This document shows, one piece after another, positions 24,918-33,508 of a stretch of DNA of 64,000 bases; the stretch's first letter is position 1, and the number at the start of each line of letters is the position of its first letter. The stretch lies in contig JBGSNZ010000021.1 in NCBI GenBank assembly GCA_041739345.1, positions 248,001 to 312,000 on the forward strand, in the 5' to 3' direction. Both the position numbers and the translations under genes were made by a program. The notes under the pieces are model-generated. The model was not told the origin of the DNA, did no database searches, and saw nothing but the letters and a program-made list of their open reading frames with translations. The DNA is from DIGJ01 sp041739345 (GTDB taxonomy: Bacteria > Bacillota > Clostridia > Lachnospirales > Lachnospiraceae).

Positions 24918-25349
24918 ATGGAAAAAATTATTGTAGCATACTGGTCACAGACGGGAAATACAAAGGCAATGGCAACGGCAATTGGAAAAGGAGTTTCAGA
25001 CACAGGAAAAGAGTGCGAGATAGTAGATATTTCAAACGTTTCAATAGCTGAATTAAAACAGTCATCAAAGTTTGCACTGGGTTGTCCAGCAATGGGGGCA
25101 GAGGTGTTAGAAGAGTGTGAGATGGAACCTTTTGTACTAGAAGTAGAGAAAATAGCTACAGGCAAAAATATTGCATTGTTTGGCTCTTATGGATGGGGAG
25201 ATGGAGAATGGATGCGTGACTGGGAAGAGAGAATGTCGGGCGCAGGTGCTACTGTAGTAAATGGAGAAGGATTAATATGCCAGGAAACACCAGATGAAGC
25301 AATGTTGAATGAATGTGTAAAGTTAGGCAAACAGCTATCAAGTTTATAA
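24918..25349 (+). CDS. Flavodoxin
   Basis: A 143-residue FMN protein. The phosphate loop is SQTGNTKAMA (about residues 9-18). The other FMN loops are in GCPAMGAEVLEECE (60-loop) and FGSYGWGDGEWMRDW (90-loop with aromatic residues). The length is that of short-chain flavodoxin. Flavodoxin replaces ferredoxin when iron is short, which fits its position behind DUF3793 under an iron box. GGAGG before ATG 24918 predicts efficient translation. Confidence 0.96.
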   Translation: MEKIIVAYWSQTGNTKAMATAIGKGVSDTGKECEIVDISNVSIAELKQSSKFALGCPAMGAEVLEECEMEPFVLEVEKIATGKNIALFGSYGWGDGEWMRDWEERMSGAGATVVNGEGLICQETPDEAMLNECVKLGKQLSSL

Positions 25350-25358
25350 AGCTGTTAA

Positions 25359-25394
25359 AAGCCGCTACTAAAACAAATGTAGCGGCTTATTTAA
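25359..25394 (+). terminator. Hairpin between flavodoxin and DUF2325 genes
   Basis: AAGCCGCTAC (25359-25368) pairs perfectly with GTAGCGGCTT (25379-25388), followed by ATTTAAA. A partial terminator would lower expression of the next gene relative to flavodoxin. Confidence 0.65.
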
Positions 25395-25414
25395 AAGAAA
25401 GAAGGATAAATAAA

Positions 25415-25699
25415 ATGAGCGTTGTGATAATTGGAGGACATGACCGCATGGTCTGTCAATATAAGAAAATATGTAAAGACTATAAATGCAAGGCAAAGAT
25501 ATTTACACAGATGTCGGGCAATATGAAAGATCAAATAGGAAGCCCTGATTTAATTGTACTATTTACCAATACAGTATCGCACAAGATGGTTCGATGTGCT
25601 GTTGTAGAAGCACAAAGAAGCAATGCGGATATAGTCAGATGCCATACAAGTAGCGGAAATGCATTGTGCGAGATATTAGAAACAGCTTGTGGTAAATAG
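25415..25699 (+). CDS. DUF2325 domain protein
   Basis: A 94-residue protein of the DUF2325 family, with a Rossmann-like start VVIIGGHDRM, CKAKIFTQMSG, then DLIVLFTNTVSHKMVRCAV and the C-terminal HTSSGNALCEIL. The H and C residues in GGHDR, VSHKM, RCH and LCEIL are conserved in the family and may bind metal. The function is unknown, although DUF2325 proteins often accompany iron genes. It follows flavodoxin, separated by a hairpin, and GAAGGA marks its start. It is probably the last gene of the iron-box-4 unit. Confidence 0.85.
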   Translation: MSVVIIGGHDRMVCQYKKICKDYKCKAKIFTQMSGNMKDQIGSPDLIVLFTNTVSHKMVRCAVVEAQRSNADIVRCHTSSGNALCEILETACGK

Positions 25700-25836
25700 A
25701 AATTCTTTCGGCATGGAATGATTCGATTCGATTTTTACTGAAATAATAAAAAAGTAGTATAATAGGAGCAAAAAGATATCACAAGGATAAATTTAAGCAT
25801 ATATTATACTAAACTATATTGATATTGAGATAAGAT

Positions 25837-26472
25837 ATGTATAATAATGAGGAATACACAACGAATGAATTGTCAATGGGGTATGTACGTGTAATACACA
25901 CTGTACCAGACGCGCCTGAGGTTGACGTATATGCGAATGATAAATTAATTATTAGTGATCTTGCTTATGGTGATTATACCGATTATTTATCGATACCTGA
26001 AGGAACGTATAAAATATCGCTTTATGTTGCTGGAACTAAAAATTCTCCTGTTTTAGCGAACATGTTAACAGTAAATAAGAATTCTATATTAACTGTGGCT
26101 GCAGTTGGAACTCTTAGCGATATAGGGTTACTGGCTATTACCGATGCAAACAAGTCAAGAAAGACAGAAAAAGCGATGATAAGATTTATACATCTTTCGC
26201 CGAATGCTCCTGCCGTAGATATTACGTTACCAAATGGGACCGTTATTTTTAGTAACGTTTCATTTAAACAAAAAACGCCTTATATTGATGTTGATCCGAT
26301 GAACTATACACTGCAAGTTAGAGCAGCAGGAACCTCAAATGTAGTTCTTACAGTACCGAATGTTAATCTTATTGCAGATAAATATTATTCGGTTTATGCA
26401 ATAGGTCTTGTGGAAGAAACCCCTGAACTAGAAGCATTGTTATTACTAGATGGAGAAAATAGCATGGAGTAA
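25837..26472 (+). CDS. DUF4397 repeat protein
   Basis: A 211-residue protein with two DUF4397 units. The first starts YVRVIHTVPDAPEVDVYANDKL and the second IRFIHLSPNAPAVDITLPNG. Each is a beta-sandwich with the R-x-x-H-x-x-P-x-A-P-x-V-D signature. These domains are usually on the cell surface or secreted, but no signal peptide or membrane helix is visible here. In Clostridia such proteins can be spore-associated. The start has a weak ribosome site (GAGA). TATAAT at about 25760 is a possible -10 box. It is a single-gene unit with its own terminator. Confidence 0.82.
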   Translation: MYNNEEYTTNELSMGYVRVIHTVPDAPEVDVYANDKLIISDLAYGDYTDYLSIPEGTYKISLYVAGTKNSPVLANMLTVNKNSILTVAAVGTLSDIGLLAITDANKSRKTEKAMIRFIHLSPNAPAVDITLPNGTVIFSNVSFKQKTPYIDVDPMNYTLQVRAAGTSNVVLTVPNVNLIADKYYSVYAIGLVEETPELEALLLLDGENSME

Positions 26473-26553
26473 GTTGTAAATATGAAGAAGTTTGGAAAAT
26501 GAAAGACCTTAATTATAAAGTTTATTTGTATATGAAAAAAGTGGCGTGAATTT

Positions 26554-26585
26554 AAGCAGGTAACGATCAGATACCTGCTTTTTTG
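26554..26585 (+). terminator. Terminator after the DUF4397 gene
   Basis: AAGCAGGTA (26554-26562) pairs with TACCTGCTT (26572-26580), followed by TTTT. Confidence 0.88.
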
Positions 26586-26648
26586 CCCATGTATCATCAT
26601 GAAATAGAGGAATAATATTGCTTCTGTGGGAAATAATTGAAAAATTTC

Positions 26649-26711
26649 TTGACATTATGTATCTATAAATATATTATATGTTTAGCAACTATACAGTATT
26701 AAATCTAAACA
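26649..26711 (+). promoter_or_regulatory. Promoter and operator of the second MarR gene
   Basis: TTGACA (26649-26654), a 17-bp spacer and TATTAT (26672-26677). TGTTTAG (26679-26685) and CTAAACA (26705-26711) are inverted arms. The inner AACTATAC and the flanking ATCTAAACA recur before the MATE gene at 27294-27317. Confidence 0.65.
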
Positions 26712-26726
26712 GTTAAAGGAAAATAT

Positions 26727-27194
26727 ATGAGAGATTATAGATCGTTATCAGTCTTAATGGAGCGTACCATCCATAAGTATAATCAGACAGAGAAAAAGCA
26801 AAGACAATATGGGACAGACCTTACTTTTTCAAGAGTAGAGATTCATACGATTGAAGCAATTGGGGAAATGGAAGATATAAATATTACACGCCTTGCAGCC
26901 TATAAAGGAATCACAAAGGGAGCAGCTTCACAAATGATTTACAAATTAGTCGATAAAGGTGCGGTGAAAAAGAGTGTTTCTCCAAATTCGGATACCGAAG
27001 TGAGACTTGAGCTTACGGATATAGGGAGAAAGGCATACGAAGGTCACAAAGAATTTCATAAGGTTTCCAATGAAAAACTTTTTGCTATGCTAAAGGATAT
27101 GCCAGATGAGTTATATGAGAAAGTGGAAGAAATACTTCATGTGTTTGACGACATGCTGGATGAAAAACTAAAGGATGATCAAGACATAAAATAA
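26727..27194 (+). CDS. MarR family transcriptional regulator (second)
   Basis: A 155-residue winged-helix regulator. The DNA-binding part reads FSRVEIHTIEAIGEMEDINITRLAAYKGITKGAASQMIYKL (helices), with a wing VKKSVSPNSDTEVRLELTDIG. The acidic C-terminus would dimerise. It lies just before a MATE transporter and a CDF transporter, and related inverted repeats flank both promoters. It probably represses the efflux genes and itself. The inducer is unknown. The start at 26727 is supported by AAAGGA. Confidence 0.9.
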   Translation: MRDYRSLSVLMERTIHKYNQTEKKQRQYGTDLTFSRVEIHTIEAIGEMEDINITRLAAYKGITKGAASQMIYKLVDKGAVKKSVSPNSDTEVRLELTDIGRKAYEGHKEFHKVSNEKLFAMLKDMPDELYEKVEEILHVFDDMLDEKLKDDQDIK

Positions 27195-27275
27195 AATGTT
27201 TTTGGGGGGGAGTTAAACTTTGATTGTTTAGCTGCGTTTTGAAGCAGGAAATCCCCCTGAATTACGACAATTTTT

Positions 27276-27307
27276 TTGACTATATAGTATAGAAACTATA
27301 CTATATA
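27276..27307 (+). promoter_or_regulatory. MATE promoter with perfect 12-bp inverted repeat
   Basis: TTGACT (27276-27281), a 17-bp spacer and TACTAT (27299-27304). TATATAGTATAG (27281-27292) and CTATACTATATA (27296-27307) are perfect arms with an AAA centre, filling the space between -35 and -10 boxes. It is probably a MarR operator. Confidence 0.82.
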
Positions 27308-27336
27308 CAATCTAAACACGAAAAGAGGAAATAATC

Positions 27337-28683
27337 ATGGAAAATGAAACAAAAAAACTATTTTTAATGAAGGATGAAAAAGTGTCCACCGCACTTTTAA
27401 AACTTGGAATTCCGACGATGGTAGGGATGCTAATTGCGGCACTATATAATGTGGTAGATACTTTTTTTGTGGCTAAATTAGGAACCGCACAAATGGGAGC
27501 CGTGTCCATCGTATTCCCGATAGGGACAGTCATGACAGGTATTGCATTGCTGTTTGGTAGTGGCGCATCTTCCTACCTTGCCAGACTTTTAGGAAACAAG
27601 CAGCATAAAGAAGCTGATAAATGTGCTTCCACGGCATTGATTAGCAGTGTATGCATTGGTGGAATTTGCATTCTTTTTGTATTACTATTTATGACACCAA
27701 TCCTAAAAGGTCTGGGTGCAACACCAACCATTCTCCCCTTTGCATGCCAATATGGTTATGTTTTTGCGTTCAGTCTGTTGTTCAATGTGTTTAATGTAAC
27801 CGTCAATAATATCATTACAGCAGAAGGCGCTTCCAGATTCAGTATGTTTGCAATGTTGTGTGGCGGAATGCTCAATGCAGGACTTGATCCAGTTATGATA
27901 TATGTTTTACATATGGGGGTAATGGGAGCAGCTGCAGCAACATTGGTTGCGAATGTGGTTTCGACAATATTATATGCAAGTTATATTTTTAGTAGAAAAA
28001 CCGTTTTCCATATCTCTTTAAAAAATCTGCATATAGATAAGAAAATTTATATAGAAATATTTAAGGTTGGACTGCCAATTATGGTATTTCAAATATTGAC
28101 CAGCATAGCAGTGGGAATGACGAATTACATTGCGTCAGATTATGGAGATTCTGTGGTTGCAGCAGTCGGAATTGAAGCAAGAGTCATAGCGCTTGGAACA
28201 ATGGCAGTTTTCGGATTTCTCAAGGGATTTCAACCGTTTGTCGGTTATAATTATGGGGCAAAAAATTGGACTCGTGTGGAAGAGGCAAAAAAATTTGCTT
28301 TGAGATTGACAAGTGGTTTCTGTATCTTAGTGGCAGTAGGATTGATTGCTTTTTCAAGTAATATCATTGCGCTGTTTAATAAAAGTGATGCAATCGTCAT
28401 GAAAGTAGGGAAAGAAGCACTTATTTTAAATGGAATTGTTTTTGCAACTTTAGGCTTTCAGCTGGTCTATGGTACCTTTTATCTGGCCTTGGGAAAATCA
28501 AAGCAGGGAGGTATCTTAAGTATATGTCGTCAAGGGCTGTTTTTTATTCCTCTTGTTTTGATACTGCCACGGCTTTTTGGTGTTCAAGGTATTTTATTTG
28601 CACAGCCGATTGCTGATATTGGAAATGTATTTTTGACAGGAATGTTTGCCTATCAAGTAAATTATAGAACGGAAGTGAATTAG
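27337..28683 (+). CDS. MATE family efflux transporter
   Basis: A 448-residue multidrug/toxin extrusion (NorM-like, DinF-branch) antiporter with about twelve helices. Family features include LLKLGIPTMVGMLIAALYNVVDTFFVAKLG at the start and GAVSIVFPIGTVMTGIALLFGSGASSYLARLLG, with a second repeat starting VGLPIMVFQILTSIAVGMTNYIA and FLKGFQPFVGYNYGAKNW. It would use H+ or Na+ to export cationic compounds. A MarR gene precedes it, and a CDF transporter gene begins immediately after the stop codon, so the two are translationally coupled. Confidence 0.94.
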   Translation: MENETKKLFLMKDEKVSTALLKLGIPTMVGMLIAALYNVVDTFFVAKLGTAQMGAVSIVFPIGTVMTGIALLFGSGASSYLARLLGNKQHKEADKCASTALISSVCIGGICILFVLLFMTPILKGLGATPTILPFACQYGYVFAFSLLFNVFNVTVNNIITAEGASRFSMFAMLCGGMLNAGLDPVMIYVLHMGVMGAAAATLVANVVSTILYASYIFSRKTVFHISLKNLHIDKKIYIEIFKVGLPIMVFQILTSIAVGMTNYIASDYGDSVVAAVGIEARVIALGTMAVFGFLKGFQPFVGYNYGAKNWTRVEEAKKFALRLTSGFCILVAVGLIAFSSNIIALFNKSDAIVMKVGKEALILNGIVFATLGFQLVYGTFYLALGKSKQGGILSICRQGLFFIPLVLILPRLFGVQGILFAQPIADIGNVFLTGMFAYQVNYRTEVN

Positions 28684-29772
28684 ATGGCGATTATATTAAA
28701 TGTGATAATGTTTCTTAGTAAATTTTTAATCGGTAATATAAGTGGATCAATGGCAATTACGGCAGATGCGTGGAATAATATTTTAGATGCTGGAAATGCA
28801 GCCATAGCTTTATTAGGGATTAAAATTGCAGGATGTGGAAAAGGTGATAAACATCCTTTTGGTCATGGTCGAATGGAATGGATGGTAAGCCTATTTAGTT
28901 CAATGGTTGTCATGCTTGCCGGATATGAACTGGTACAGACATCATGGGAAAGTATAAGGAATCCCAAAGATATAAGAGTTAATGTTGTTGTTTTTTTGAT
29001 ACTGATAGTATCAATTTTAGTTAAATCATATATGTATATTTATTATAAGAAAGCTGGTAAAAAGAAAGATTCAGAGGCAATGAAAGCAATGTCGCTTGAT
29101 AGCTTATGCGATTCTATAGCGACTGGAACAGTACTATTTTCAACGATTGTCAATGTTGTATTTGGATGGAGAATCGATGGTTGGTGTGGAATGATTGTTT
29201 CGGTCTTTATAATTTATACGGGGTATTCTTCCATAAGGCAGACAAGCAAACGGATTGTTGGGAAGGCTCCAGATAAAGAATTAATAGTCCAAGTGGAAAA
29301 GATTGTGAAGCAGTACAAAGTGATTGAAACTATTCAGGATATGACCGTTCATGATTATGGCGTCGGTAAATTTATGGTAGCAATGAAAATAGAAGTTAAT
29401 GAACCGGAGAATGCTGCATTAACAAAGTGTATTCCGGAAGGCATTTCTCATGCATTATATCAGCAGTTAGGGTGTGACAGTATGATTCAGATGAATTATC
29501 TAATTAAGGATGAAAATGAGAATCAGATATATTCCGAAATCGTTGAAGAAATTAATAAGATTGATGAAACAATTCTAATTAAAAATTTTCGAATTGTGCA
29601 AGCTGAAACCTATAAGGTGATTCATGTTGACATAAGCTTACCGATGAAATTAGAAAAGAGAGAAAATGAAATAAAAAAACGTATTGAGGACAGAATAGAT
29701 TCAATGAATCAGGAATATCGAATTATAATTAAGTTTAAAATAATGCGTAACCATCAACGGAAAAGAACATAA
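28684..29772 (+). CDS. Cation diffusion facilitator (CDF) family transporter
   Basis: A 362-residue membrane protein. TM2 carries ADAWNNILDAG, giving N-x3-D at 31-35 in place of the Zn-type H-x3-D. TM5 carries LDSLCDSIATG, giving D-x3-D. Non-His sites like these occur in Mn- or Fe-type CDF members, so Mn(II)/Fe(II) export is more likely than Zn(II). The cytoplasmic domain (about 200-290) has the ferredoxin-like fold with HDYGVGKFMVAMKIEV, followed by an extra ~70-residue C-terminal part. ATG 28684 directly follows the MATE stop codon. The N-terminus looks ~15 residues shorter than usual. Confidence 0.87.
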   Translation: MAIILNVIMFLSKFLIGNISGSMAITADAWNNILDAGNAAIALLGIKIAGCGKGDKHPFGHGRMEWMVSLFSSMVVMLAGYELVQTSWESIRNPKDIRVNVVVFLILIVSILVKSYMYIYYKKAGKKKDSEAMKAMSLDSLCDSIATGTVLFSTIVNVVFGWRIDGWCGMIVSVFIIYTGYSSIRQTSKRIVGKAPDKELIVQVEKIVKQYKVIETIQDMTVHDYGVGKFMVAMKIEVNEPENAALTKCIPEGISHALYQQLGCDSMIQMNYLIKDENENQIYSEIVEEINKIDETILIKNFRIVQAETYKVIHVDISLPMKLEKRENEIKKRIEDRIDSMNQEYRIIIKFKIMRNHQRKRT

Positions 29773-29800
29773 GTGATCAAAGGTGCTTAGAATGTACTAA

Positions 29801-29838
29801 AATAGGAATCGGGGGTTATAATCCGATTCCTATTTTAC
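29801..29838. terminator. Bidirectional terminator between the CDF and feoB2 genes
   Basis: AATAGGAATCGG (29801-29812) pairs perfectly with CCGATTCCTATT (29823-29834). T-runs lie on both sides (TTTTAC rightward; TTTTAG on the minus strand), serving both convergent operons. Confidence 0.88.
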
Positions 29839-29839
29839 T

Positions 29840-31984
29840 TTATAAAAACAGTTTTGCTAGATTTGCAAAGGTAAAGCAAATTATAATACCCATTACAGTA
29901 GGAATAATGAAAGACAGTGCCGTCCACTTAATGCTTCCTGTTTCTTTTTTTATCGTTATAAGTGTCGTGGAGCAAGGCCAGTGCATTAAGGAGAACAGGA
30001 TTGTACTAATTGCAGTAACCCACGTCCAACCGTTATTGACAAGTAACTGTTTTAGTTCTGCAAGGCTTTCCAGCTCTAGAATACTACCTTGAGACATATA
30101 TGCCATAATGATTATTGGAATAACGATTTCATTTGCGGGAAGTCCGAGTATAAATGCCATTAGGATTATACCATCTAAACCTAATAGTTTTGCAAAAGGA
30201 TCTAAAAATCCTGCACAATGGTTTAATAAACTTGCATCACCTATTGTAACATTCGCCATAATCCAGATTAACAATCCTGCGGGTGCAGCGACAGCTATTG
30301 CTCGACCTAACACAAATAAAGTTCGATCAAAGATAGAGCGGACAATAACTTTGCCAATTTGCGGCTTACGATATGGTGGCAGTTCCAATGTAAAGGATGA
30401 TGGAATGCCTTTTAAGATTGTTTTTGACAGCAGTTTTGACACTATAAAGGTCATAAATACACCAAGAACGATGACTGATGTCAATAAAATGGCTGATAAC
30501 AATGAATCGAATGCACCAACGGAAACCCCAATAAAAAACATGGTAATAATGGCGATGAGTGTTGGAAATCTTCCGTTACATGGAACAAAATTATTGGTAA
30601 TCATTGCAATCAAACGTTCCCGCGGAGAATCAATAATTCTACAACCAACTATTCCCGCGGCGTTACAGCCAAATCCCATACACATAGTGAGTGCTTGTTT
30701 GCCGCAAGCACTGCAGCGTTTAAACGATTTATCTAAATTGTATGCGACACGTGGTAAATATCCTGCATCCTCAAGTAGTGTAAATAATGGAAAAAATATT
30801 GCCATTGGAGGTAGCATAACAGAAACAACCCACGCTAAAACTCTATAAACACCAAGCACCAGCATTCCGTGCAACCAATTAGGAGCGCCCGTGTAATGAA
30901 AGATATCTGTTAGTCTGTCTTGAATCCAAAACAAACCTTTTGCCAGCAACTGTGACGGATAATTTGCACCGGTAATGGTCAACCAAAATACAACTGCTAA
31001 AAGGGCAATCATGATAGGATATCCAGCCCACTTGCTTGTAAGGATCTTATCAATCTTTCTGTCAGTTGCATTATAACTGCATTTGTCGTACTCTACGATA
31101 TCAGTACAAATATCCTCCGCAGTCAGTACAAGACAGGATACTATTTTATCTTTTAGATTATTAGAGTCTATCCCGTTTTCTATAAGTAAAATTTTTGCTT
31201 GCTCTAACACAGTAATGATGCTTTCATCTTTAAGGATATCTTCGTTTAGATAAGCATTTAATTCGTCAATTAGAGATTTGTCATAGTCAAGTAATTTCAA
31301 GCTTAACCAGCGAGAATTGATTTTATTACCTACCTTTTCCTTAATTACGGGATCTATAATGGCAATTGCATCCTCAATGGACTTGATGTATTCAACCTGT
31401 AACGTCCCTGTTTGTTTATTGTCATCAATTAAATTGTCAAGCACATTCATTAAGGTAGATAAGCTCTTTTTCTTTCTGGCGACAGTACCTACGACAGGAA
31501 CACCCAGTTTGTTGGATAAACGCTGCAAATCAATTTTAATATTTTTTTTCTTTGCCTCATCCAACAAATTAACACAGACAATTACTTTATTTGAGATTTC
31601 CATTGTTTGAAGAACTAAATTCAGATTTCGTTCAAGACAGGTGGCATCACAAACAACTATGACGGCATTTGGCTCACCAAAGCAAATAAAGTTGCGTGCT
31701 ACCTCTTCCTCTGCGGAATGTGCCATTAACGAGTAAGTACCGGGAATATCCACCATAACATAGGAGTTCTTCTTGGTATTGCAATAGCCCTGAGCGTTGG
31801 TAACTGTTTTTCCAGGCCAGTTTCCTGTATGCTGATTCAGTCCGGTAAGGTTATTAAATATCGTGCTTTTACCCACGTTTGGATTACCTGCTATAGCAAT
31901 CACTTTATCACTTGGAGTTTGCTTCTTTATCTTCAAGCCGGAATCAACCGCTTTAATACCTACAGAATTGTTTGTTAGTCCCAT
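29840..31984 (-). CDS. feoB: Ferrous iron transporter FeoB (second copy)
   Basis: A 714-residue FeoB on the minus strand. A ~25-residue polar extension precedes the G domain: G1 GNPNVGKST (33-41), HTGNWPGKTV, G3 DIPGTYSLMAH, G4 NLLD. The membrane part includes FPLFTLLEDAGYLPRVAYNLDK, the Cys pair CSACGKQALTMCMGFGCNAAGIVG and CNGRFPTL. It differs clearly from the 16.2-kb copy, with CGKQ, GCNAAG and CNGRFP versus CGVPG and CGAKLP. It may thus prefer another metal such as Mn(II), as reported for FeoB2 of Porphyromonas. It is cotranscribed with feoA upstream and ends at a bidirectional terminator. Confidence 0.94.
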   Translation of the reverse strand: MGLTNNSVGIKAVDSGLKIKKQTPSDKVIAIAGNPNVGKSTIFNNLTGLNQHTGNWPGKTVTNAQGYCNTKKNSYVMVDIPGTYSLMAHSAEEEVARNFICFGEPNAVIVVCDATCLERNLNLVLQTMEISNKVIVCVNLLDEAKKKNIKIDLQRLSNKLGVPVVGTVARKKKSLSTLMNVLDNLIDDNKQTGTLQVEYIKSIEDAIAIIDPVIKEKVGNKINSRWLSLKLLDYDKSLIDELNAYLNEDILKDESIITVLEQAKILLIENGIDSNNLKDKIVSCLVLTAEDICTDIVEYDKCSYNATDRKIDKILTSKWAGYPIMIALLAVVFWLTITGANYPSQLLAKGLFWIQDRLTDIFHYTGAPNWLHGMLVLGVYRVLAWVVSVMLPPMAIFFPLFTLLEDAGYLPRVAYNLDKSFKRCSACGKQALTMCMGFGCNAAGIVGCRIIDSPRERLIAMITNNFVPCNGRFPTLIAIITMFFIGVSVGAFDSLLSAILLTSVIVLGVFMTFIVSKLLSKTILKGIPSSFTLELPPYRKPQIGKVIVRSIFDRTLFVLGRAIAVAAPAGLLIWIMANVTIGDASLLNHCAGFLDPFAKLLGLDGIILMAFILGLPANEIVIPIIIMAYMSQGSILELESLAELKQLLVNNGWTWVTAISTILFSLMHWPCSTTLITIKKETGSIKWTALSFIIPTVMGIIICFTFANLAKLFL

Positions 31985-31997
31985 TATATACCACCCC

Positions 31998-32231
31998 TTA
32001 AGGACAGATTAAAATGTTACCGCAATCCTCTGAGCGAATAGCAATAACGGCACCGCGAATTAAAAATGCTGAGGGGTCACCGCCCGGACTTCTTCCAAGA
32101 CACTCAACCTCTGTGTTTTCAATCAAACCGATATCCAATAGTCTTCTTCTTATACTGCCTGTTGACAATAGCTCTTTTATTTTCGCTGTTTGGCCAGGCT
32201 TTATATCGTTTAAGCAACTTACTTTATTCAT
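31998..32231 (-). CDS. feoA: FeoA family protein (partner of second FeoB)
   Basis: A 77-residue FeoA domain, first gene of the minus-strand feoAB unit. It reads CLNDIKPGQTAKIKELLSTG, then IRRRLLDIGLIENTEVECLGRSPGGDPSAFLIRGAVIAIR, matching the L-D-x-G-x-x-x-x-x-x-V and G-D-P-x-x-x-x-I-R-G consensus. Two Cys residues in the last five positions (CGNILICP) are unusual. GAGGTG precedes the start. The promoter region is shared with a divergent DtxR-family gene and contains a 29-bp imperfect palindrome. Confidence 0.93.
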   Translation of the reverse strand: MNKVSCLNDIKPGQTAKIKELLSTGSIRRRLLDIGLIENTEVECLGRSPGGDPSAFLIRGAVIAIRSEDCGNILICP

Positions 32232-32257
32232 AAAAAAATCACCTCAAAATATAAATT

Positions 32258-32286
32258 AGGATAGGGAAACTTTCTTTCCTAATCCT
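32258..32286. promoter_or_regulatory. Divergent-promoter palindrome between feoAB2 and the second DtxR gene
   Basis: AGGATAGGGAAA (32258-32269) and TTTCCTAATCCT (32275-32286) are inverted arms with two mismatches and a 5-bp spacer. A TATAAT on the minus strand lies nearby (about 32288-32293). It resembles but does not equal the RGTTAG-N6-CTAACY boxes, suggesting a different regulator, probably the adjacent DtxR protein. Confidence 0.6.
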
Positions 32287-32347
32287 ATTATATTGAGATG
32301 TCACAAATTTGGTTACTGATTTTGTAATAAATTGGAGGGTAGAAATT

Positions 32348-32803
32348 ATGAGTGATAACGAAGGCTTTTATACTTTTAAAAGGTATCAATTAAATGATAC
32401 TGGCAAATTATCTTCCTCTATGGAAGATTATCTTGAAATGATATGCAGAGTGTTACAAAGATGTGATGTTGTAAGAATCAATGAACTTGCTGAAAAATTA
32501 CACGTTAAACCGTCTTCTGCATCAAAAATGGTAAGCAACCTTAAACAAGCAGGATATATAGAATTTAAAAAATACGGATATATTGTTGCAACTAAAAAAG
32601 GAATGGAAACAGGTAACTATTTATTATACCGACACGATGTTCTTCATGATTTTTTATGTGCAATCAATCATTCGGATAACGAATTAGAGCAGGTGGAAAA
32701 AATCGAACATTTTATTAACAAATCTACCATAGAAAATCTTGAAAAGTTTACTCAAGATTTGACAAAAGCAGCAGAAAGCTCTGAGCAAAAAACTCAGATT
32801 TGA
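32348..32803 (+). CDS. DtxR/MntR-family metal-dependent regulator (second copy)
   Basis: A 151-residue regulator divergent from feoAB2. The winged helix reads SSSMEDYLEMICRVLQ, then VRINELAEKLHVKPSSASKMVSNLKQAGYIEFKKYGYIVATKKG, the DtxR/MntR signature. The second half, with YRHDVLHDFLCAI and EQVEKIEHFIN, supplies possible metal ligands (His, Glu, Asp). ATG 32348 follows GGAGGG, whereas the upstream TTG lacks a site. Pairing of each feo operon with its own DtxR-type gene suggests two separate metal circuits. Confidence 0.9.
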   Translation: MSDNEGFYTFKRYQLNDTGKLSSSMEDYLEMICRVLQRCDVVRINELAEKLHVKPSSASKMVSNLKQAGYIEFKKYGYIVATKKGMETGNYLLYRHDVLHDFLCAINHSDNELEQVEKIEHFINKSTIENLEKFTQDLTKAAESSEQKTQI

Positions 32804-32938
32804 TTTGATACATGGCAAAAAATTTGTATGCATACTACGTTAATATAATAATTATGAAATTCATACATATTTTCTTCAAAATGTGAAAAAATAGAAGTGT
32901 TGATACTATAACGCAAAGAAAAGAAAGGAGATTTAAGT

Positions 32939-33124
32939 ATGGTACAATTATCAGAAAAAGAGTTGTCCTGTTTAAAAGATGCATTATCTGAGGAAGATTT
33001 ACTGGTGAAAAAATTTCACATGCTTGCGAATGAATCAAGTGACTCAGAAATCAAGACAAAATTTACGGATATTGCAGATAAGCACCAGGGACATTTCAAT
33101 GAACTTTATTCACATCTAAAATAG
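32939..33124 (+). CDS. Small helical protein, CotF/ferritin-like
   Basis: A 61-residue all-helical protein (LSEKELSCLKDALSEEDLLVKKFHMLANES, then IKTKFTDIADKHQGHFNELYSHL). Two antiparallel helices with Glu, His and another His at the ends resemble half of a CotF/ferritin-like four-helix unit. The next gene is a CotF-like protein with the same helix pattern, so the two probably form a complex or a mixed coat layer. AGGAG before ATG 32939 is strong. A sporulation sigma promoter could not be recognised with confidence. Confidence 0.7.
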   Translation: MVQLSEKELSCLKDALSEEDLLVKKFHMLANESSDSEIKTKFTDIADKHQGHFNELYSHLK

Positions 33125-33138
33125 TAGGAGGGACTTTT

Positions 33139-33426
33139 ATGAATCAACCATTTTCAGAAAAAGAAATATTAGCTGATGCGCTTGCAACAGAAAAAGGATC
33201 TACCAGTAATTACAATTTGTTTGCAAATGAATGCATTCATGAGGATCTTAGAAATACTTTTATGCGAGTTTTAGATCAAGAACATTCAATTCAGCAAGAT
33301 GTATTTCGCATGATGCATGATAAGGGATACTATCCGACACCAAATGCGGAAGAAAAAAAGATAATGGAAACAAAGCAGAAATTTGAAAGCTGCGTAACTG
33401 GAAGTGCAAGTGCCAGTTTACTATAG
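33139..33426 (+). CDS. CotF family spore coat protein
   Basis: A 95-residue protein with the Coat F pattern: FSEKEILADALATEKGSTSNYNLFANECIHEDLRNTFMRVLDQEHSIQQDVFRMMHDKGYYP. Conserved Glu and His residues give a ferritin-like two-helix fold, and the tail GYYPTPNAEEKK is typical. Members sit in the spore coat of Bacillus and Clostridia. It is 14 bases after the shorter paralogue-like gene, with AGGAGG in front. The C-terminus (SCVTGSASASLL) is less conserved. A perfect 18-bp hairpin terminates the unit. Confidence 0.88.
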   Translation: MNQPFSEKEILADALATEKGSTSNYNLFANECIHEDLRNTFMRVLDQEHSIQQDVFRMMHDKGYYPTPNAEEKKIMETKQKFESCVTGSASASLL

Positions 33427-33451
33427 ATAATTTATAGTAATGTGTTTAAAT

Positions 33452-33499
33452 AAAATAAGCATGAAAGCTGTATCACGAGTTAGCTTTCATGCTTATTTT
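33452..33499 (+). terminator. Terminator after the CotF pair
   Basis: An 18-bp perfect stem (33452-33469 with 33482-33499; core AAGCATGAAAGCT) has a 12-base loop and ends in a TTTT stretch. Confidence 0.92.
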
Positions 33500-33508
33500 A
33501 TTGAAGTA

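Noticed and set aside
30108..30848. 246-codon plus-strand ORF
   Set aside because: It is antisense to the well-supported feoB2 gene and shows no protein family features.
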